Assembly (NCBI GenBank): GCA_043228905.1
Contig: JBHGNT010000014.1
Span: forward strand, 9,920,001-9,984,000
Length of the DNA: 64,000 nucleotides
Source of the DNA: Azolla caroliniana
Lineage: Eukaryota; Polypodiophyta
Direction of reading: 5' to 3'
Shown: in pieces, positions 1-11,273 of the stretch
Position numbering within the stretch: the first letter of the stretch is position 1
Layout: every line of letters begins with the position of its first letter
Position numbers and translations under genes: made by a program
Notes under the pieces: model-generated
Seen by the model: only the letters and a program-made list of their open reading frames with translations
Databases searched by the model: none
Told to the model about the DNA's origin: nothing

Positions 1-2
1 CG

Positions 3-818
3 CTGCATAAATTGCTCAATCTATTACCTCGCTTCAAGGAGACGGTCCATTCCCTCACAAATCGGGATCCATTGCATTCATCCGTAAACCTCACGGCCCC
101 GACACCAAGACCTCCTCTGATGGATTCACAAAATCCAGCCGTACAACTCATCTTACGAGGTCACGAAATTCCCAGACGCATTATCGATGGTGGTTTAGGC
201 GTCAATGTCCTTAGTGAAACGACATGCAACAAGATCGACATCACTCAATGGGAGTCGTGTCCATTCTGGTTACGAATGGCTGATACACGGTCGATATGCT
301 CGATAGGCCTCATCCAAAACTTCGAATTTACCTTGGGAGGACATGCTTTTACTGTGTCAGCTGTAATCTTACGCTTAGAGGCCCCCGACGCTTACCCCCT
401 CCTGCTTGGACGTCCATGGCTGCATACCACCAACATCAAGCAGCACTGGCAACGTAACATGATCTCATTTCGGCGTGGGAAAACCAAAGTCTGCATTCTT
501 ACGGAAGCACGGACCCCGACTCCTCCTAACAACAGCCTAATATACGCTGAAGGAGTCCATATGATAGATGGCCTCGCGGACGACGAGATGAACTCTTTCC
601 TGGATGAGCACCCTACGATAGTTCCACTTTTTGAAATCGACGTCCTTTCGGCCGTCGAACCCTACGTAGCCAACGCCATCGATCACGAAGTTTCCCACGA
701 ACCTAACCCGGCATCAATAAAAGAACTTCAACAAGCCCGTGACGCACTTGACCGCGAGTTAGCAATATCGCAACGTGTAAAAGCCTCCACCTTAGAAGAC
801 GTCAACCTCGGCTCCCCT
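3..818 (+). pseudogene. Gypsy-1 pol, piece 1: retropepsin and linker (partial at window edge)
   Basis: The reading frame is open from the window edge to the Copia-1 insertion and is the N-terminal part of a Ty3/gypsy pol polyprotein. The protease core reads IIDGGLGVNV, in place of the usual D-S/T-G, followed by LLLGRPWL, the conserved second half of a retropepsin. The segment LQQARDALDRELAISQRVKA is the linker before reverse transcriptase. Gypsy-2 has the same order at 52261-53118, which supports the assignment. The frame stops at 818 only because Copia-1 is inserted there; it resumes at 6180. A host aspartic protease is unlikely because reverse transcriptase follows in the rejoined frame. 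Confidence 0.88.
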
Positions 819-1097
819 TGTCGAATACATGTGTATAATGGACGTATTCACACCATCCCGTTTCGGCCATTTATGTAATTAGCATAAAGGGTAGTTGCCC
901 TAAGTCGGTCACTATATATAGTGACCTTGTAACCTCTTTGTGAGGTTGGTTGTTGTATTATTGCTTTGTGAAATAAAGAGTCTTTTGTGTCTCTCTCTCT
1001 CTCTCTCTGTGCAACGACCTACATTCTGTCATACACAGGGAATAAACAGGAATCGAGTGCTTCAAGATCTTCCGCACTGACGACATTGCTTCCAACA
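819..1097 (+). repeat. Copia-1 5' LTR
   Basis: Starts TGTCGAATAC and ends CTTCCAACA. It contains a TATATATAGTG stretch near 911-922 that could serve as a TATA box and a (CT)n tract near 990-1009. It is identical to the 3' copy. Confidence 0.96.
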
Positions 1098-1099
1098 TC

Positions 1100-1111
1100 T
1101 GGTATCAGAGC
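1100..1111 (+). promoter_or_regulatory. Copia-1 primer binding site (initiator tRNA-Met)
   Basis: TGGTATCAGAGC begins two bases after the 5' LTR. This is the usual primer site of plant Ty1/copia elements, complementary to the 3' end of initiator tRNA-Met. Confidence 0.93.
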
Positions 1112-1688
1112 CTGCACAGTAGTCGGTCCTTCAATCCGCTGTCGGCCGTCGTCTCTGTATTCGGTTTCCTGCGTCATTCGAAGAAAGAGAGAAGAAGAAC
1201 AAAAACGAGGTTTGCACCTCATCGCGTTAGATCCCCTTGCTTGGAGTAAGCCAGCAGGTTGTACTCTGTCCCTTGTGATCGTAACCGCTCGAGGTGAAAT
1301 CCCCTTGTGCAACTTTGACAACAACCCAAATTCGTGCTTCATCTGGCTGATCGACATTCGGGAGGATCAGTCGGATCCGTCTCTCTCGTCGCTGCAGTCA
1401 CCCGAAGCCGAATCGGTCCAGATAATCGGTTTCAATAATCGGTATTCGGCATATATATCCGAAGCGAACCGGGCTCACTCCGACTCGGCGACATTCGGGA
1501 AGACCAGTCGGTTCTGTCCCTCAGGTTACCGTAGTCAATTCGAGCAAGTTCAACAATACATATATCCGAAGCCGAACCGACTCGGGTTCAAATCCGACTA
1601 GAACGATATCGGGTGAGCCAACAGGCTGCACTCCAACAAGATTCGTAGTCAACTCCGAACCGAGCTTCGTCAACCGAAACCAAATTTG

Positions 1689-4600
1689 ATGGCATCAACA
1701 TCCGGCTCGTCAGAAATGAGTCTACGAAAGTTCGATGGATCGAACTTTAACTTCTGGAAGGAGCAAATGCAGGACTATCTCATAGTCAAGGGGCAAATCG
1801 ATCCCATCGAAAATGAAGAACCTCCAAAAGGATACAAACCAATTGAGTGGCAGAAGCTGGACAGAATCGTCCGCGCCACGATTCGGATGCACCTATCGGA
1901 ATCGGTATACTTCACGGTGCAATCGTGTACGACAGCATTCGAACTGTGGAAAACACTGTCGGACACTTACGAAAAGAAGGTCGCCGCAACGAAGATGTTT
2001 CTGATCCGGCGCCTCTACAACTTGCGGATGAAAGAATCCGACTTGGTCCAAGCACACCTCAATGAGTACGAAAGCATAAGCTCCCAAATCTCGTCACAGG
2101 GGACGGCAATCGAGGATGAACTCAGAGCAATGATACTCATGAGCAGCCTTCCCCCATCATGGGAAACTTTCGTCACAACCGTGTGCAACGCGTCAACCAC
2201 GGCTGTTAAATACTCCGAAGTCACGAGCGCAATCCTGACCGAAGCAGCTCGGAGAAAGTCTTTCGCCAAAGACTCAACAGACGACGCCTACGTAGTACAA
2301 GGTTCGACAGACCGATCGAACATACGAGGACGAGATTCCTCACGGCCGCCGAACAATCAGCGAAGACGGAGCCAGTCACGGGATAACCGAATCTGCAACT
2401 ATTGCAAGAAACCCGGACACATCAAAGCCGACTGCCGCGCACTCAAGAACAAGAACAACAAGAAGAGTGGCCGGCATGAGGAGATCAATTACGTCAGCTT
2501 CTCAGCTGATGTACTACCGGACGACCCGAATATACTATCAATAGAAAATCCAGTCGGATCAGAAGTTCTACTCACGACTGAAGAATCGAGCACATGGCTC
2601 TTGGATTCGGGCGCGTCATTTCACGTGACTCCTCATCGATCCCAATTTCGGCAATATACGATCCGTCACTCCGACTCAGTTCGAGTCGGCAACTCACAAC
2701 ACTGTGTCATCGTCGGAATCGGCACAGTAGAGCTCAACCTTGCAGGGGGCTCTACACTTGTACTCCACAATGTCCGACATGTACCCGAGCTCACAAGGCC
2801 ATTGATCTCAGTCGGACAACTAGATGAAGACGGCATTCGTGCCGGTTTTTCTTCGGGAGGGTGGACACTCCACAGGGGGAACCTCCTGCTTGCTAGAGGA
2901 CCCAAGATACACTCACTGTATCCGTTACATGTTACGCTCAGAGAGGGTAACCTGTTTTTGGTGGATATTCCTGTGTCATCATTATGGCACCGAAGATTAG
3001 GACACCTCAGCAAGGCCGGCATCACGCACCTATCTAGCGCCGGATACATCCCCAAACTCTCCTTCTCGGACCATCAATTCTGCGAGCATTGCCAGTATGG
3101 CAAACAAGTAGCCGCATCACACCTGACATCAGCACCAAGAGAAACGAGACCTCTCGATTTAGTCCATTCGGACGTCTGTGGCCCAATGCCGCATCAGTCT
3201 CTAGGCGGTGCCTCTTACTTCGTCAGTTTTATTGACGATTCGACTCGAAAGGTGTGGGCTTATCCAATTCGCACCAAAGATCGTGTCTTCTCGATCTTCA
3301 CCGATTGGCTCGCTATGGTAGAAAATCAAACCGACCGAAAGCTGAAATGCCTTCGGACAGACAATGGGGGAGAGTTCAAATCCGATGAATTCGTCAAATT
3401 CTGCCGACAATGCGGCATCCGACGTGAATTTACGGCACCACACAGTCCGGAGCAAAACGGGATTGCCGAACGAATGAATCGGACAATCCAAGAAAGGATA
3501 GTTTCCATGCTCCAACACTCCGGACTGTCGGATGGCTTCTGGGCAGAGGCTCTACTCACGGCAGTACACATAATCAATATGTCGCCAAGTCGACCTCTAG
3601 GACTTCAAATTCCTCAGGAACTATGGATCGGCAGTAAGCCGAATTACGACAAGCTGAGGATCTTCGGATGCGAGGCGTACGCCCTCATTCCGAAAGATGA
3701 TCGCCGAAAACTTGCACCTCGGTCCAGGAAATGCATTTTCCTTGGATATGGATCAGACGGCGAAATGGGATACCGACTCTGGGACCCCGAACGCAGACAA
3801 ATCGTTCGAAGTTCGGACGTTGTGTTCAACGAGTCGGCTATGAATCCATCAGTCGAAAAACCGATCGAAGTCCGAAGGGTAACATTCTCCGATGTGCCGA
3901 CCCTTCAAGAAGGCCCCGCTCTCAACACACGGTCAGCTTCACGGGTAGCTGAACCTTATACTACCGACTCGGACAACTCTGACTCGGCACAGCCGAATGA
4001 TTCGGTTTCGGACCATCCGACCTCGATACCCGATGCGACCAGTCCAATCATACCTCGACGATCCGAGAGACTGTCGCAACCTCCGGAGAGGTATTCTCCT
4101 GGAATTTTCTTCACCGACGCCGGCGAACCGACGTCTTACGAAGAAGCATCGACATCTGTCGATTCGGCCACCTGGCATCTGGCGATGGAGTCGGAAATGC
4201 ACTCCATCCGGGCAAACAAGACTTGGGATCTGGTCGAATTACCTAGGAACCGACGTGCTCTTCCTTGCAAGTGGGTTTATCGACTAAAAGAGACGTCTGA
4301 TTCGACCACCCCAAAGTACAAGGCCAGATTAGTTGCGAAGGGCTTCCGACAAGAATATGGCGTCGACTTCGACGAGATTTTTTCACCAGTGGTGAAAATG
4401 ACAACCCTTCGTCTTCTGCTCGGCGTCGTGGCAGCCGACAACTTGGAGCTGATTCAGCTAGATGTCAAAACAGCCTTCCTCCATGGTAATCTCGAGGAGG
4501 AAATTTATATGGAGCAGCCAAAAGGCTTCGTGGCAACTGGCCAAGAACATCTAGTCTGCCGACTCAGGAAGAGTCTATACGGCCTCAAACAGGCACCGCG

Positions 4601-5702
4601 ACAATGGTACAAGAAGTTCGACGACTTCATCCAATCAATCGGCTTCTCCAAAAGCGATGAGGACCATTGTCTCTTCACCAACACAGCTCGAGATGGATCA
4701 CCCATCTTCCTCATCATTTACGTGGACGACATGCTAATTTCTGGACGCCACGCGGGCGAACTTGCCGATCTCGTTCGGCAACTGCGGTTGAAGTTTGCCA
4801 TGAAGGACCTCGGTCCGGCACGACACATCCTTGGCATGAAGATTAGTCGGCATCGCGATAAACGACATCTTTTTTTGTCTCAGACCGACTATATCGGACG
4901 TGTCTTGGAACGCTTCAACATGCAATCAGCCAAATCTGCTTCAACCCCACTCCCTATGAATCTTCGGCTCTCTCAGCGAGACTGCCCGACATCCGGTTCG
5001 GAGGGGGAAGATATGAAGTCGGTACCGTATGCACCGGCAGTCGGCTCCCTTATGTACCTGATGGTCGCGACACGGCCTGACATCTCTCATGCCGTAGGAG
5101 TCGTTAGCAGATTTATGCACAATCCTGGCCGATCGCATTGGAACGCAGTCAAGCATGTGTTCAGATATCTGGCTGGCACAAAAGACCATGGCATTCTTTT
5201 CGGACCGAACCGAACCTCAGGCGTAGTCGGTTACACCGACTCGGACTTCGCCGGCTGTATAGACAGTCGGAAATCAACAACCGGATACTGCTTCAAATTC
5301 GGCAATGGAGCAATCTCGTGGAAGTCGAAACTTCAGGAGTGCACAGCGACCTCAACGACCGAAGCAGAATATGTAGATGCGTCCGACGCAGCAAAAGAAG
5401 CTTTGTGGCTCGGTCGGCTGGCGCACACGTTTCGACAAGTCGAACATGACTCGGCTCCAGTTGTCTACAGCGACAGTCAAGGTGCTGTTGCCTTGTCGAA
5501 AAATCCGGTTCACCACAACGCCTCCAAACATATCGACGTTCGATATCACTTCGTTCGGGACTGCGTCATTTCAGGGAAAATCGGTCTAGAGAAAATATCC
5601 ACAACCGATAATGTCGCAGATGGAATGACCAAATGTCTCTCGGCAAACCGTTTTCGGTCTCTTCGGCATCAGATGGGCGTAACGACAAACCAGTCCGGTT
5701 AG
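1689..5702 (+). CDS. Copia-1 gag-pol polyprotein (intact)
   Basis: A single frame of about 1,337 residues encodes all retrotransposon functions. The ATG at 1689 starts MASTSGSSEM; an upstream in-frame TTG is not needed. In order: gag with a zinc knuckle CNYCKKPGHIKADC (about residues 235-250); protease LLDSGASFHV; integrase with the HHCC finger (HRRLGH ... CEHCQYGK), first Asp in VHSDVCGP, second in RTDNGGEF and Glu in PEQNGIAERM; RT with YVDDMLISG; and RNase H with GYTDSDFAG, TEAEYV and SDSQGA. No stop or frameshift is seen. Against Copia-3 it lacks 6 residues after the zinc knuckle and has Asp instead of Ala just after TEAEYV. Confidence 0.96.
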   Translation: MASTSGSSEMSLRKFDGSNFNFWKEQMQDYLIVKGQIDPIENEEPPKGYKPIEWQKLDRIVRATIRMHLSESVYFTVQSCTTAFELWKTLSDTYEKKVAATKMFLIRRLYNLRMKESDLVQAHLNEYESISSQISSQGTAIEDELRAMILMSSLPPSWETFVTTVCNASTTAVKYSEVTSAILTEAARRKSFAKDSTDDAYVVQGSTDRSNIRGRDSSRPPNNQRRRSQSRDNRICNYCKKPGHIKADCRALKNKNNKKSGRHEEINYVSFSADVLPDDPNILSIENPVGSEVLLTTEESSTWLLDSGASFHVTPHRSQFRQYTIRHSDSVRVGNSQHCVIVGIGTVELNLAGGSTLVLHNVRHVPELTRPLISVGQLDEDGIRAGFSSGGWTLHRGNLLLARGPKIHSLYPLHVTLREGNLFLVDIPVSSLWHRRLGHLSKAGITHLSSAGYIPKLSFSDHQFCEHCQYGKQVAASHLTSAPRETRPLDLVHSDVCGPMPHQSLGGASYFVSFIDDSTRKVWAYPIRTKDRVFSIFTDWLAMVENQTDRKLKCLRTDNGGEFKSDEFVKFCRQCGIRREFTAPHSPEQNGIAERMNRTIQERIVSMLQHSGLSDGFWAEALLTAVHIINMSPSRPLGLQIPQELWIGSKPNYDKLRIFGCEAYALIPKDDRRKLAPRSRKCIFLGYGSDGEMGYRLWDPERRQIVRSSDVVFNESAMNPSVEKPIEVRRVTFSDVPTLQEGPALNTRSASRVAEPYTTDSDNSDSAQPNDSVSDHPTSIPDATSPIIPRRSERLSQPPERYSPGIFFTDAGEPTSYEEASTSVDSATWHLAMESEMHSIRANKTWDLVELPRNRRALPCKWVYRLKETSDSTTPKYKARLVAKGFRQEYGVDFDEIFSPVVKMTTLRLLLGVVAADNLELIQLDVKTAFLHGNLEEEIYMEQPKGFVATGQEHLVCRLRKSLYGLKQAPRQWYKKFDDFIQSIGFSKSDEDHCLFTNTARDGSPIFLIIYVDDMLISGRHAGELADLVRQLRLKFAMKDLGPARHILGMKISRHRDKRHLFLSQTDYIGRVLERFNMQSAKSASTPLPMNLRLSQRDCPTSGSEGEDMKSVPYAPAVGSLMYLMVATRPDISHAVGVVSRFMHNPGRSHWNAVKHVFRYLAGTKDHGILFGPNRTSGVVGYTDSDFAGCIDSRKSTTGYCFKFGNGAISWKSKLQECTATSTTEAEYVDASDAAKEALWLGRLAHTFRQVEHDSAPVVYSDSQGAVALSKNPVHHNASKHIDVRYHFVRDCVISGKIGLEKISTTDNVADGMTKCLSANRFRSLRHQMGVTTNQSG

Positions 5703-5885
5703 AGCCGGACACAGAGCAGGATGGTTCCCGACAACCGACATCAGCTCCTTAATGATCGGCTTCAACTGTTCCGACCCGACCAGTTCGGTCTTCTGTCTTC
5801 GGATCCTGCCGACTCGAACAAAGCTGATATGTCCGAGAACCTAAGTCTATACCTGTAATCTTAGATAACCCATGTATACGCCCAT

Positions 5886-5895
5886 TACGGGGGAG
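5886..5895 (+). promoter_or_regulatory. Copia-1 polypurine tract
   Basis: The purine run ACGGGGGAG abuts the 3' LTR and would prime plus-strand DNA synthesis. The longer string GCCCATTACGGGGGAG is also found before the 3' LTRs of Copia-3 and Copia-4, tying the three to one lineage. Confidence 0.85.
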
Positions 5896-6174
5896 TGTCG
5901 AATACATGTGTATAATGGACGTATTCACACCATCCCGTTTCGGCCATTTATGTAATTAGCATAAAGGGTAGTTGCCCTAAGTCGGTCACTATATATAGTG
6001 ACCTTGTAACCTCTTTGTGAGGTTGGTTGTTGTATTATTGCTTTGTGAAATAAAGAGTCTTTTGTGTCTCTCTCTCTCTCTCTCTGTGCAACGACCTACA
6101 TTCTGTCATACACAGGGAATAAACAGGAATCGAGTGCTTCAAGATCTTCCGCACTGACGACATTGCTTCCAACA
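5896..6174 (+). repeat. Copia-1 3' LTR
   Basis: 279 bp, the same as the 5' LTR at every base compared. It is followed directly by the target duplication CCCCT and then the rest of the Gypsy-1 frame. Confidence 0.96.
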
Positions 6175-6395
6175 CCCCTTCCGAGCCACGCACCGTAAAA
6201 ATTGCCAAAGACTTGGCAACTAGCGACAGATTGGCCTTAATAGGATTGCTTATAGAGTATCAGGACGTGTTCGCATGGTCCTACAACAACATGAAAGGCC
6301 TAGATCCTCAGTACTACCAACACTAAATACACCTTCAAACGGACGCACAACCAATTCAACAACAACGATACGAAATGAATCCCAAATATGCAGCG
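6175..6395 (+). pseudogene. Gypsy-1 pol, piece 2: start of reverse transcriptase
   Basis: Once Copia-1 is removed the Gypsy-1 frame reads on through EYQDVFAWSYNNMKGLD and RYEMNPKYA, the region just before the RT palm. Gypsy-2 has the matching FRDVFACSYEDIRGLD and RYRMNPNYVA at 53158-53286. There is one in-frame TAA near 6325 where Gypsy-2 has CAG (Gln), which fits C-to-T decay. The piece ends at 6395 where Copia-2 is inserted. Confidence 0.86.
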
Positions 6396-6824
6396 TGTTG
6401 AGAGACAAGCTCAACATTGGGAGCGTAAACAGGTACGTAACCCAGTGTGTAGATTGGGTGCATAAAACCGTGCGCAAAATATGGCCATAGTGGTATGTAA
6501 ACCAAGAGGCAGTTAGAATGTTATTCCTCGTAAGGAATAATTTTGGTGGTAAGTGTAGGATGCTCATTTATGAGCAGTCAGGTACTGTAAGTACTTGTGT
6601 CAGCCCGATAGTCAGGGCTTGTATAAAAGGTGCCAACTGAGCACCAAGTATGTACAGAGAACATACAAAGAATTATTTTTGAATATAATTATGTTTTCTG
6701 CTCTGTCTTTGTCTTTGTCTATCCCTCTCCTTCTCTCTGATTTCTGTGTTTTATCGAACTGTCGTAATTCCGAACCGTGTACTTAGTGTCTTACGCATAC
6801 ACTTCCGCACATGTATTCTTTACA
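6396..6824 (+). repeat. Copia-2 5' LTR
   Basis: Starts TGTTGAGAGACAAGCTCAAC and ends ATTCTTTACA. The first 21 bases form a hairpin (TGTTGAG ... CTCAACA). GTATAAAAGG near 6615 is a good TATA box. A second copy lies at 11761 and a related LTR at 48772. Confidence 0.93.
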
Positions 6825-6836
6825 TGGTATCAGAGC
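6825..6836 (+). promoter_or_regulatory. Copia-2 primer binding site
   Basis: TGGTATCAGAGC abuts the end of the 5' LTR and matches the initiator tRNA-Met site. Confidence 0.9.
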
Positions 6837-6930
6837 GCGAGGGTTGAGACTCCTTTGCAACCGACAAAAAAGCTTGCAATAAAGATAGAGTTAAGTTATA
6901 GTTTTTTTTCGGAGAGGATAAGACAGCAGT

Positions 6931-9900
6931 ATGGACAGAGGAATGGGAAGCTCGCTACTGACTGAGAAGCTCGACAGGAGCAACTACGCATCTTGGTCAT
7001 ACAAGATGACCGGTATATGCTTGTTCATGGTTACTAGAGTTATGTCGATGGAGCTAATGATGCAGCACCCGAATTGTCACACAAAGATTTTTAAGCTTGG
7101 GAATAAGCGGCAAGCAGAGTTCTTTACTGCTTCGCATCCTGTGTGAGCAACCAGCTCTTGAGCTACATTCGAGATGCTAAGACGCCAAAGGACGCGTGGT
7201 TGAAGCTCAAGACGATTTTCGCCACTAGCACAATGGCCAGGAAGCTGCAGCTCAGATAGGAGCTCAACAATGTCCGACAGAAAGATCTGTCTGTGGCCGA
7301 TTACACGGCCCGAATCAAGGAGATCTGCGACTCTCCCGCCTCCATCAACGTGAATGTCGAGGAGGATGAAATGGTGCAGGTTTACCTTGGTGGGTTAGTG
7401 TCAAAGTTTGGAGCATTCTGGACGGCGGCCTACACAAGAGAGATTATGCCTTCGTTCTTCGAGCTTCAGTCGATGTTGCTCGTGGAGGAAAATCACGCGG
7501 GTGCGTCAACGAGTTCACACACCACCAGCAAGATGTTGTACACGGAGGAAGATAGGACTTTTAGTCGTGGCGGACGGGGCGGATCGGCGCACAATGGAGG
7601 CGGTCGAAAAGAGCAGAACGTGTGGCATAATCAAAATGCCGGAAGCAATTCCGAACCCTCCGGAAGCAAGGGGAGTCACAACAGCGTCGGATGCCGGAAA
7701 GAGAAGGCCACAACGGAATGTTGGTATTGTGGCAAGAAAGGCCACAGGGAGAGAGAGTGGTGGAAGAAGAGAGCCAATTTGGACAAAGCCAAATCGAGTG
7801 GAAGAGCCGCAGGAAGGCGTCAGAAATCGCACTACGCCGAAGGCTCCAAACGAGCCGAAAATGGATCAGGCCTAGCCTTCGTAATGAAGCACAAGGCCAA
7901 TTCGATGGTCGTGAACACCTCGAAATCGAGCGAGGTGTGGTATGTTGATTCCGTAGCGTCAAATCATATGACGAGTCATGAGGAATGGTTCTCGTACTTG
8001 GAGAAACCGGAAAAACAAGGAGTGGTCGAAACGTGAGACAACACTCCGCATACCATCGAACATGTCGGAGAAGTTCCTCTCAACCACGTCGGGCAGAAAG
8101 AGAAACTTATGAACGTGTTGCACATCCCGACAATAACCAAGAACCTAGTGTCGGTCAGTCAAATTGTTGACCAAGGGATGCAAGTTCGATTCATGCACCT
8201 CGAGTGCTACATCGAAGAGGAAGGCCAAGTTATCGCACAAGGGCGCCGTGAAGGGAGGTTGTTCGTCCTCGACACCAATCAAGCCGGAACCGCGTTGTTC
8301 GTTAGAGGACAAAAGGTCGAGTCGGACATCAATCTGTGGCACAAGCAAATCGGACACGTTAACTTCCCACGACTTTGTGAAATGCAAACGAAGAACATTG
8401 TTTTTTATTTGCCGAAATTTCAGGGCCATAATGGCCAAGTTTGCGAAGCCTGCCAACTAGGGAAGCAACACCAACTTTCATTCCCAAACGAGCGTAATCG
8501 GAGTCGAAATCCGCTTGACTTAATCCATTCAGATGTATGGGAACCGGCACAGAACGTGAGTCTCGGTGGAAGCCGTTACTTCGTAACCTTCATCAATGAC
8601 TTCACTTGGCATACTTGGGCATGCTTGATCATGAAAAAGAGCAAAATCTTCGCATGGTTCCTGAAGGTGAAAAACCTTGCAGTAAGGGAAACAGGGCGTA
8701 AGATCAAGTGCCTACGGTCCGATGGCGAGAAGGAGTACTTCTCCGACCAGTTCACGAGTTATCTACAGAAGCAGGGAATTCGACGCGAATTCTCGTGTAG
8801 ATATACACCGGAGTAGAATGACATAGACGAGCGGAAGTATCGGACGATTGAAGAAGCCGCCAGGGCAATTCTTGAAGAGAAGCATATGCCGAAGTTTTAC
8901 TGGGCTAAAGCTGTAAGGATGGTTGTTTATTTGCAAAATCGAACTTTTGCTAATGGAGGAGTGTCGCCACACGAGTTGTATTTTGGAAAGAAGCCGAACT
9001 TGGCACACTTGAGGATTTTCGGCAGCATTGCATATGTGCATGTGCCGAAGGAGAAGAGGAGGAAGTTGGATGCCAAAGCCGAGAAGTGTATCTTGGTCGG
9101 CTATTCAGACGAGCAGAAGGGGTATAAGTGCTATAACCCCTGAACAAAGGAAGTTCACGTAAGTCGAGATGTCGTGTTCGACGAGTCCGCTTCATGGTAC
9201 ATGCCTTCACCTCCAATACCTCATGATTCCATTCTGAATTCTGAAGAAGAGGTCAACGAGGCTGAGATGCCTCTGCGTGATGAGGATATTGGAGCTCTGA
9301 CAGAGAGTCCGATCTCATTTTGGCTAACTGGGCCGAGTGAGGGGTTGGGCCGAGATGGTCAACCAAATGAAGAGCCGGCGAGTAGTGGAGACTCGGTCGT
9401 GTTGTCCCCGCGTAAAGAACCGAGGAGACCATTCATGTGTAAAGAAAAAGGGAAGAAGAAAATGTCAGAATATGATTTCGGTAATGCTGAATCAGATCGG
9501 AGCGAATTTGACTTCGGGCCAATCAAGAAGGAACCTCCGTGGAAGGGGTTGAAATCGACCGAAAAGGTCGTGAAATTGGGTAATCACGAATTACGCCGAT
9601 CTACCCGTCTGAAGAACCCCGTAAAGAGGTACGGGTACAATGAATACATGGCACACCATTACGCATACATGACACGAGTGGTGGAAGTGCGTGAGTAGGA
9701 GAGCTACGCAGAAGCGGTGGAAGACGCACACTGGCGTGCCGCGATGGAGGAAGAGATGCACGTATTATCAGACAACGAGACTTGGGACTTGGTTGACGCA
9801 CCTAAAGGTGTTAATCCAATCAGATGCAGATGGGTGTTTAATGTGAAATACAACACTGACGGCTCGGTCAACCGATATAAGGCCCGTTTGGTTGCGAAAG

Positions 9901-11240
9901 GCTACGCGCAGAAGCAACGACATCGATTACGACGAGACCTTCGCACCTGTCGCGAAGATGACTACCGTGCGAGTTCTGCTAGCTGTTGCTGCGACGAAGG
10001 GGTGGCATCTACATTAGATGGATGTAAAGAATGTGTTCCTGCAAGGTGATCTTGAGGAATAGGTGTACATGGTACAACCCCCCGGATTTCTATCCAAATA
10101 GAACACTTTGATAGTCTGCCGATTGAAGAAGGCGTTATACGGCCTTAAGCAAGCCCCGCGAGATTGAAACACGAAGATTACACAACGATTGCGTAAAATG
10201 GGGTTTACAACGTCCAAATGGAACTCCTCATTGTTCGTTCGGCAAGGTCGACATGGACCAGTTTTGTCTTTTACTTTATGTTGATGATTTAGTCATCGTC
10301 GGTGCCGACTTGGAAGAAATCGGCCGCGTAAAGTCTCAGCTTGCGGTATCGTTCGAAATGAAGGATCTTGGTGACCTTCATTACTTCCTCGGGATCAAAG
10401 TGATCCGTACCCCCGAAGGCATATTGATCAGTCAGCGTCATTACGCGCTGAATATGCTCTTCAAGTTCGGGATGGCAGATTATAAGCCCATCTCGACCCC
10501 TCTGGATAGAAACGTAAAGCTTCGCCAAGATTCGGGAAAGGCGTGCGACCCGACACGGTTTCGATAGATTGTCGGAAGACTCATCTACTTGACGATCACT
10601 CGGCCAGACCTCAACTATCCGGTCAGAATGATCAGTCAATTTATGTTGCAGCCTACAACCAAACACCTTCAGTGTGCACAAAGGATATTATGATATGTCA
10701 GCGGCACTAAAGACATGGCGTTGTTGTATCGTGCAAACGTAGTCGAGCAATTAGTCGGTTACACGGATGCCGATTGGGCCAGAAATGCCCACGATCGTAG
10801 ATCCACATCCAAATACGAATTCTGATTGGGAAGTGTGGCGATCGTGTGGAGCAGTAAGAAGCAACTAACAATAGCATTGTCAAGCACAGAGGCTGAATAT
10901 CAAGGGGCGATTGTCGCTATGTGTGAAGTCATTTGGCTGAAACGACTATTATGAGATCTGCAGTAGAGGTGTTCGATCCAATGACAATCTATTGTGACAA
11001 CCTCAGCAGCATCCACCTGGCAAAAAACCTTGTATTCCACGCTCGGATCAAGCACATTGAGGTGCACTACCATTTTGTCCGCAAGCGTGTCCTTTCTGGT
11101 GAAGTCGAATTGGTGTATGTTCCGACGGGCCGGCAGATTATCGACATCTTCACCAAGCCACTTGTTCTCGACAAGTTACGACATTTCTCAGTTGAGCTGG
11201 GTTTGCAACACCTTGACACGCCGAACCTGAGGGGGAGACA
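6931..11240 (+). pseudogene. Copia-2 gag-pol (many stops and frameshifts)
   Basis: The ATG at 6931 starts MDRGMGSSLLTEKLDRSNYA, a Ty1/copia gag. Domains in order: gag; a damaged zinc knuckle CWYCGKKGHREREW near 7720 whose last Cys is Trp; protease VDSVASNHMT near 7940, with Val for the Gly of D-S-G; integrase 8330-8900 (WHKQIGH, CEACQLGK, HSDVWE, RSDGEKEY); RT 9780-10480 with LLYVDDLVIVG near 10265; RNase H 10750-11160 (TDADWA, STEAEYQGA). Stops and frameshifts occur throughout. Several stops look like C-to-T changes of CAG or CGA codons. It is not functional. Confidence 0.92.
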
Positions 11241-11273
11241 GGAACATAGGGGCCGTAATCGCAAGGAAGAGCC

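Larger units (their letters stand above)
819..6174 (+). mobile_element. Copia-1: complete Ty1/copia retrotransposon with identical LTRs
   Basis: The element runs TG...CA, with 279-bp LTRs at 819-1097 and 5896-6174 that are identical by eye. The 5-bp target duplication CCCCT is at 814-818 and 6175-6179. An initiator tRNA-Met primer site follows the 5' LTR and a purine tract precedes the 3' LTR. One long gag-pol frame fills the middle. The domain order gag, protease, integrase, RT, RNase H is that of Ty1/copia. It sits inside Gypsy-1 pol, whose frame rejoins when the element is removed. Identical LTRs mean a very recent insertion, and the element may be autonomous. Confidence 0.97.

Noticed and set aside
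987-1601. 204-codon plus-strand ORF overlapping the Copia-1 LTR and leader
   Set aside because: It spans the LTR CT tract, primer site and leader, and has no homologue-like motif. The corresponding Copia-3 leader does not keep it.
2666-3055. Antisense ORFs inside Copia-1 and the same ones in Copia-3
   Set aside because: They appear in both elements only because the sense coding sequence is nearly identical; they show no motif of their own.
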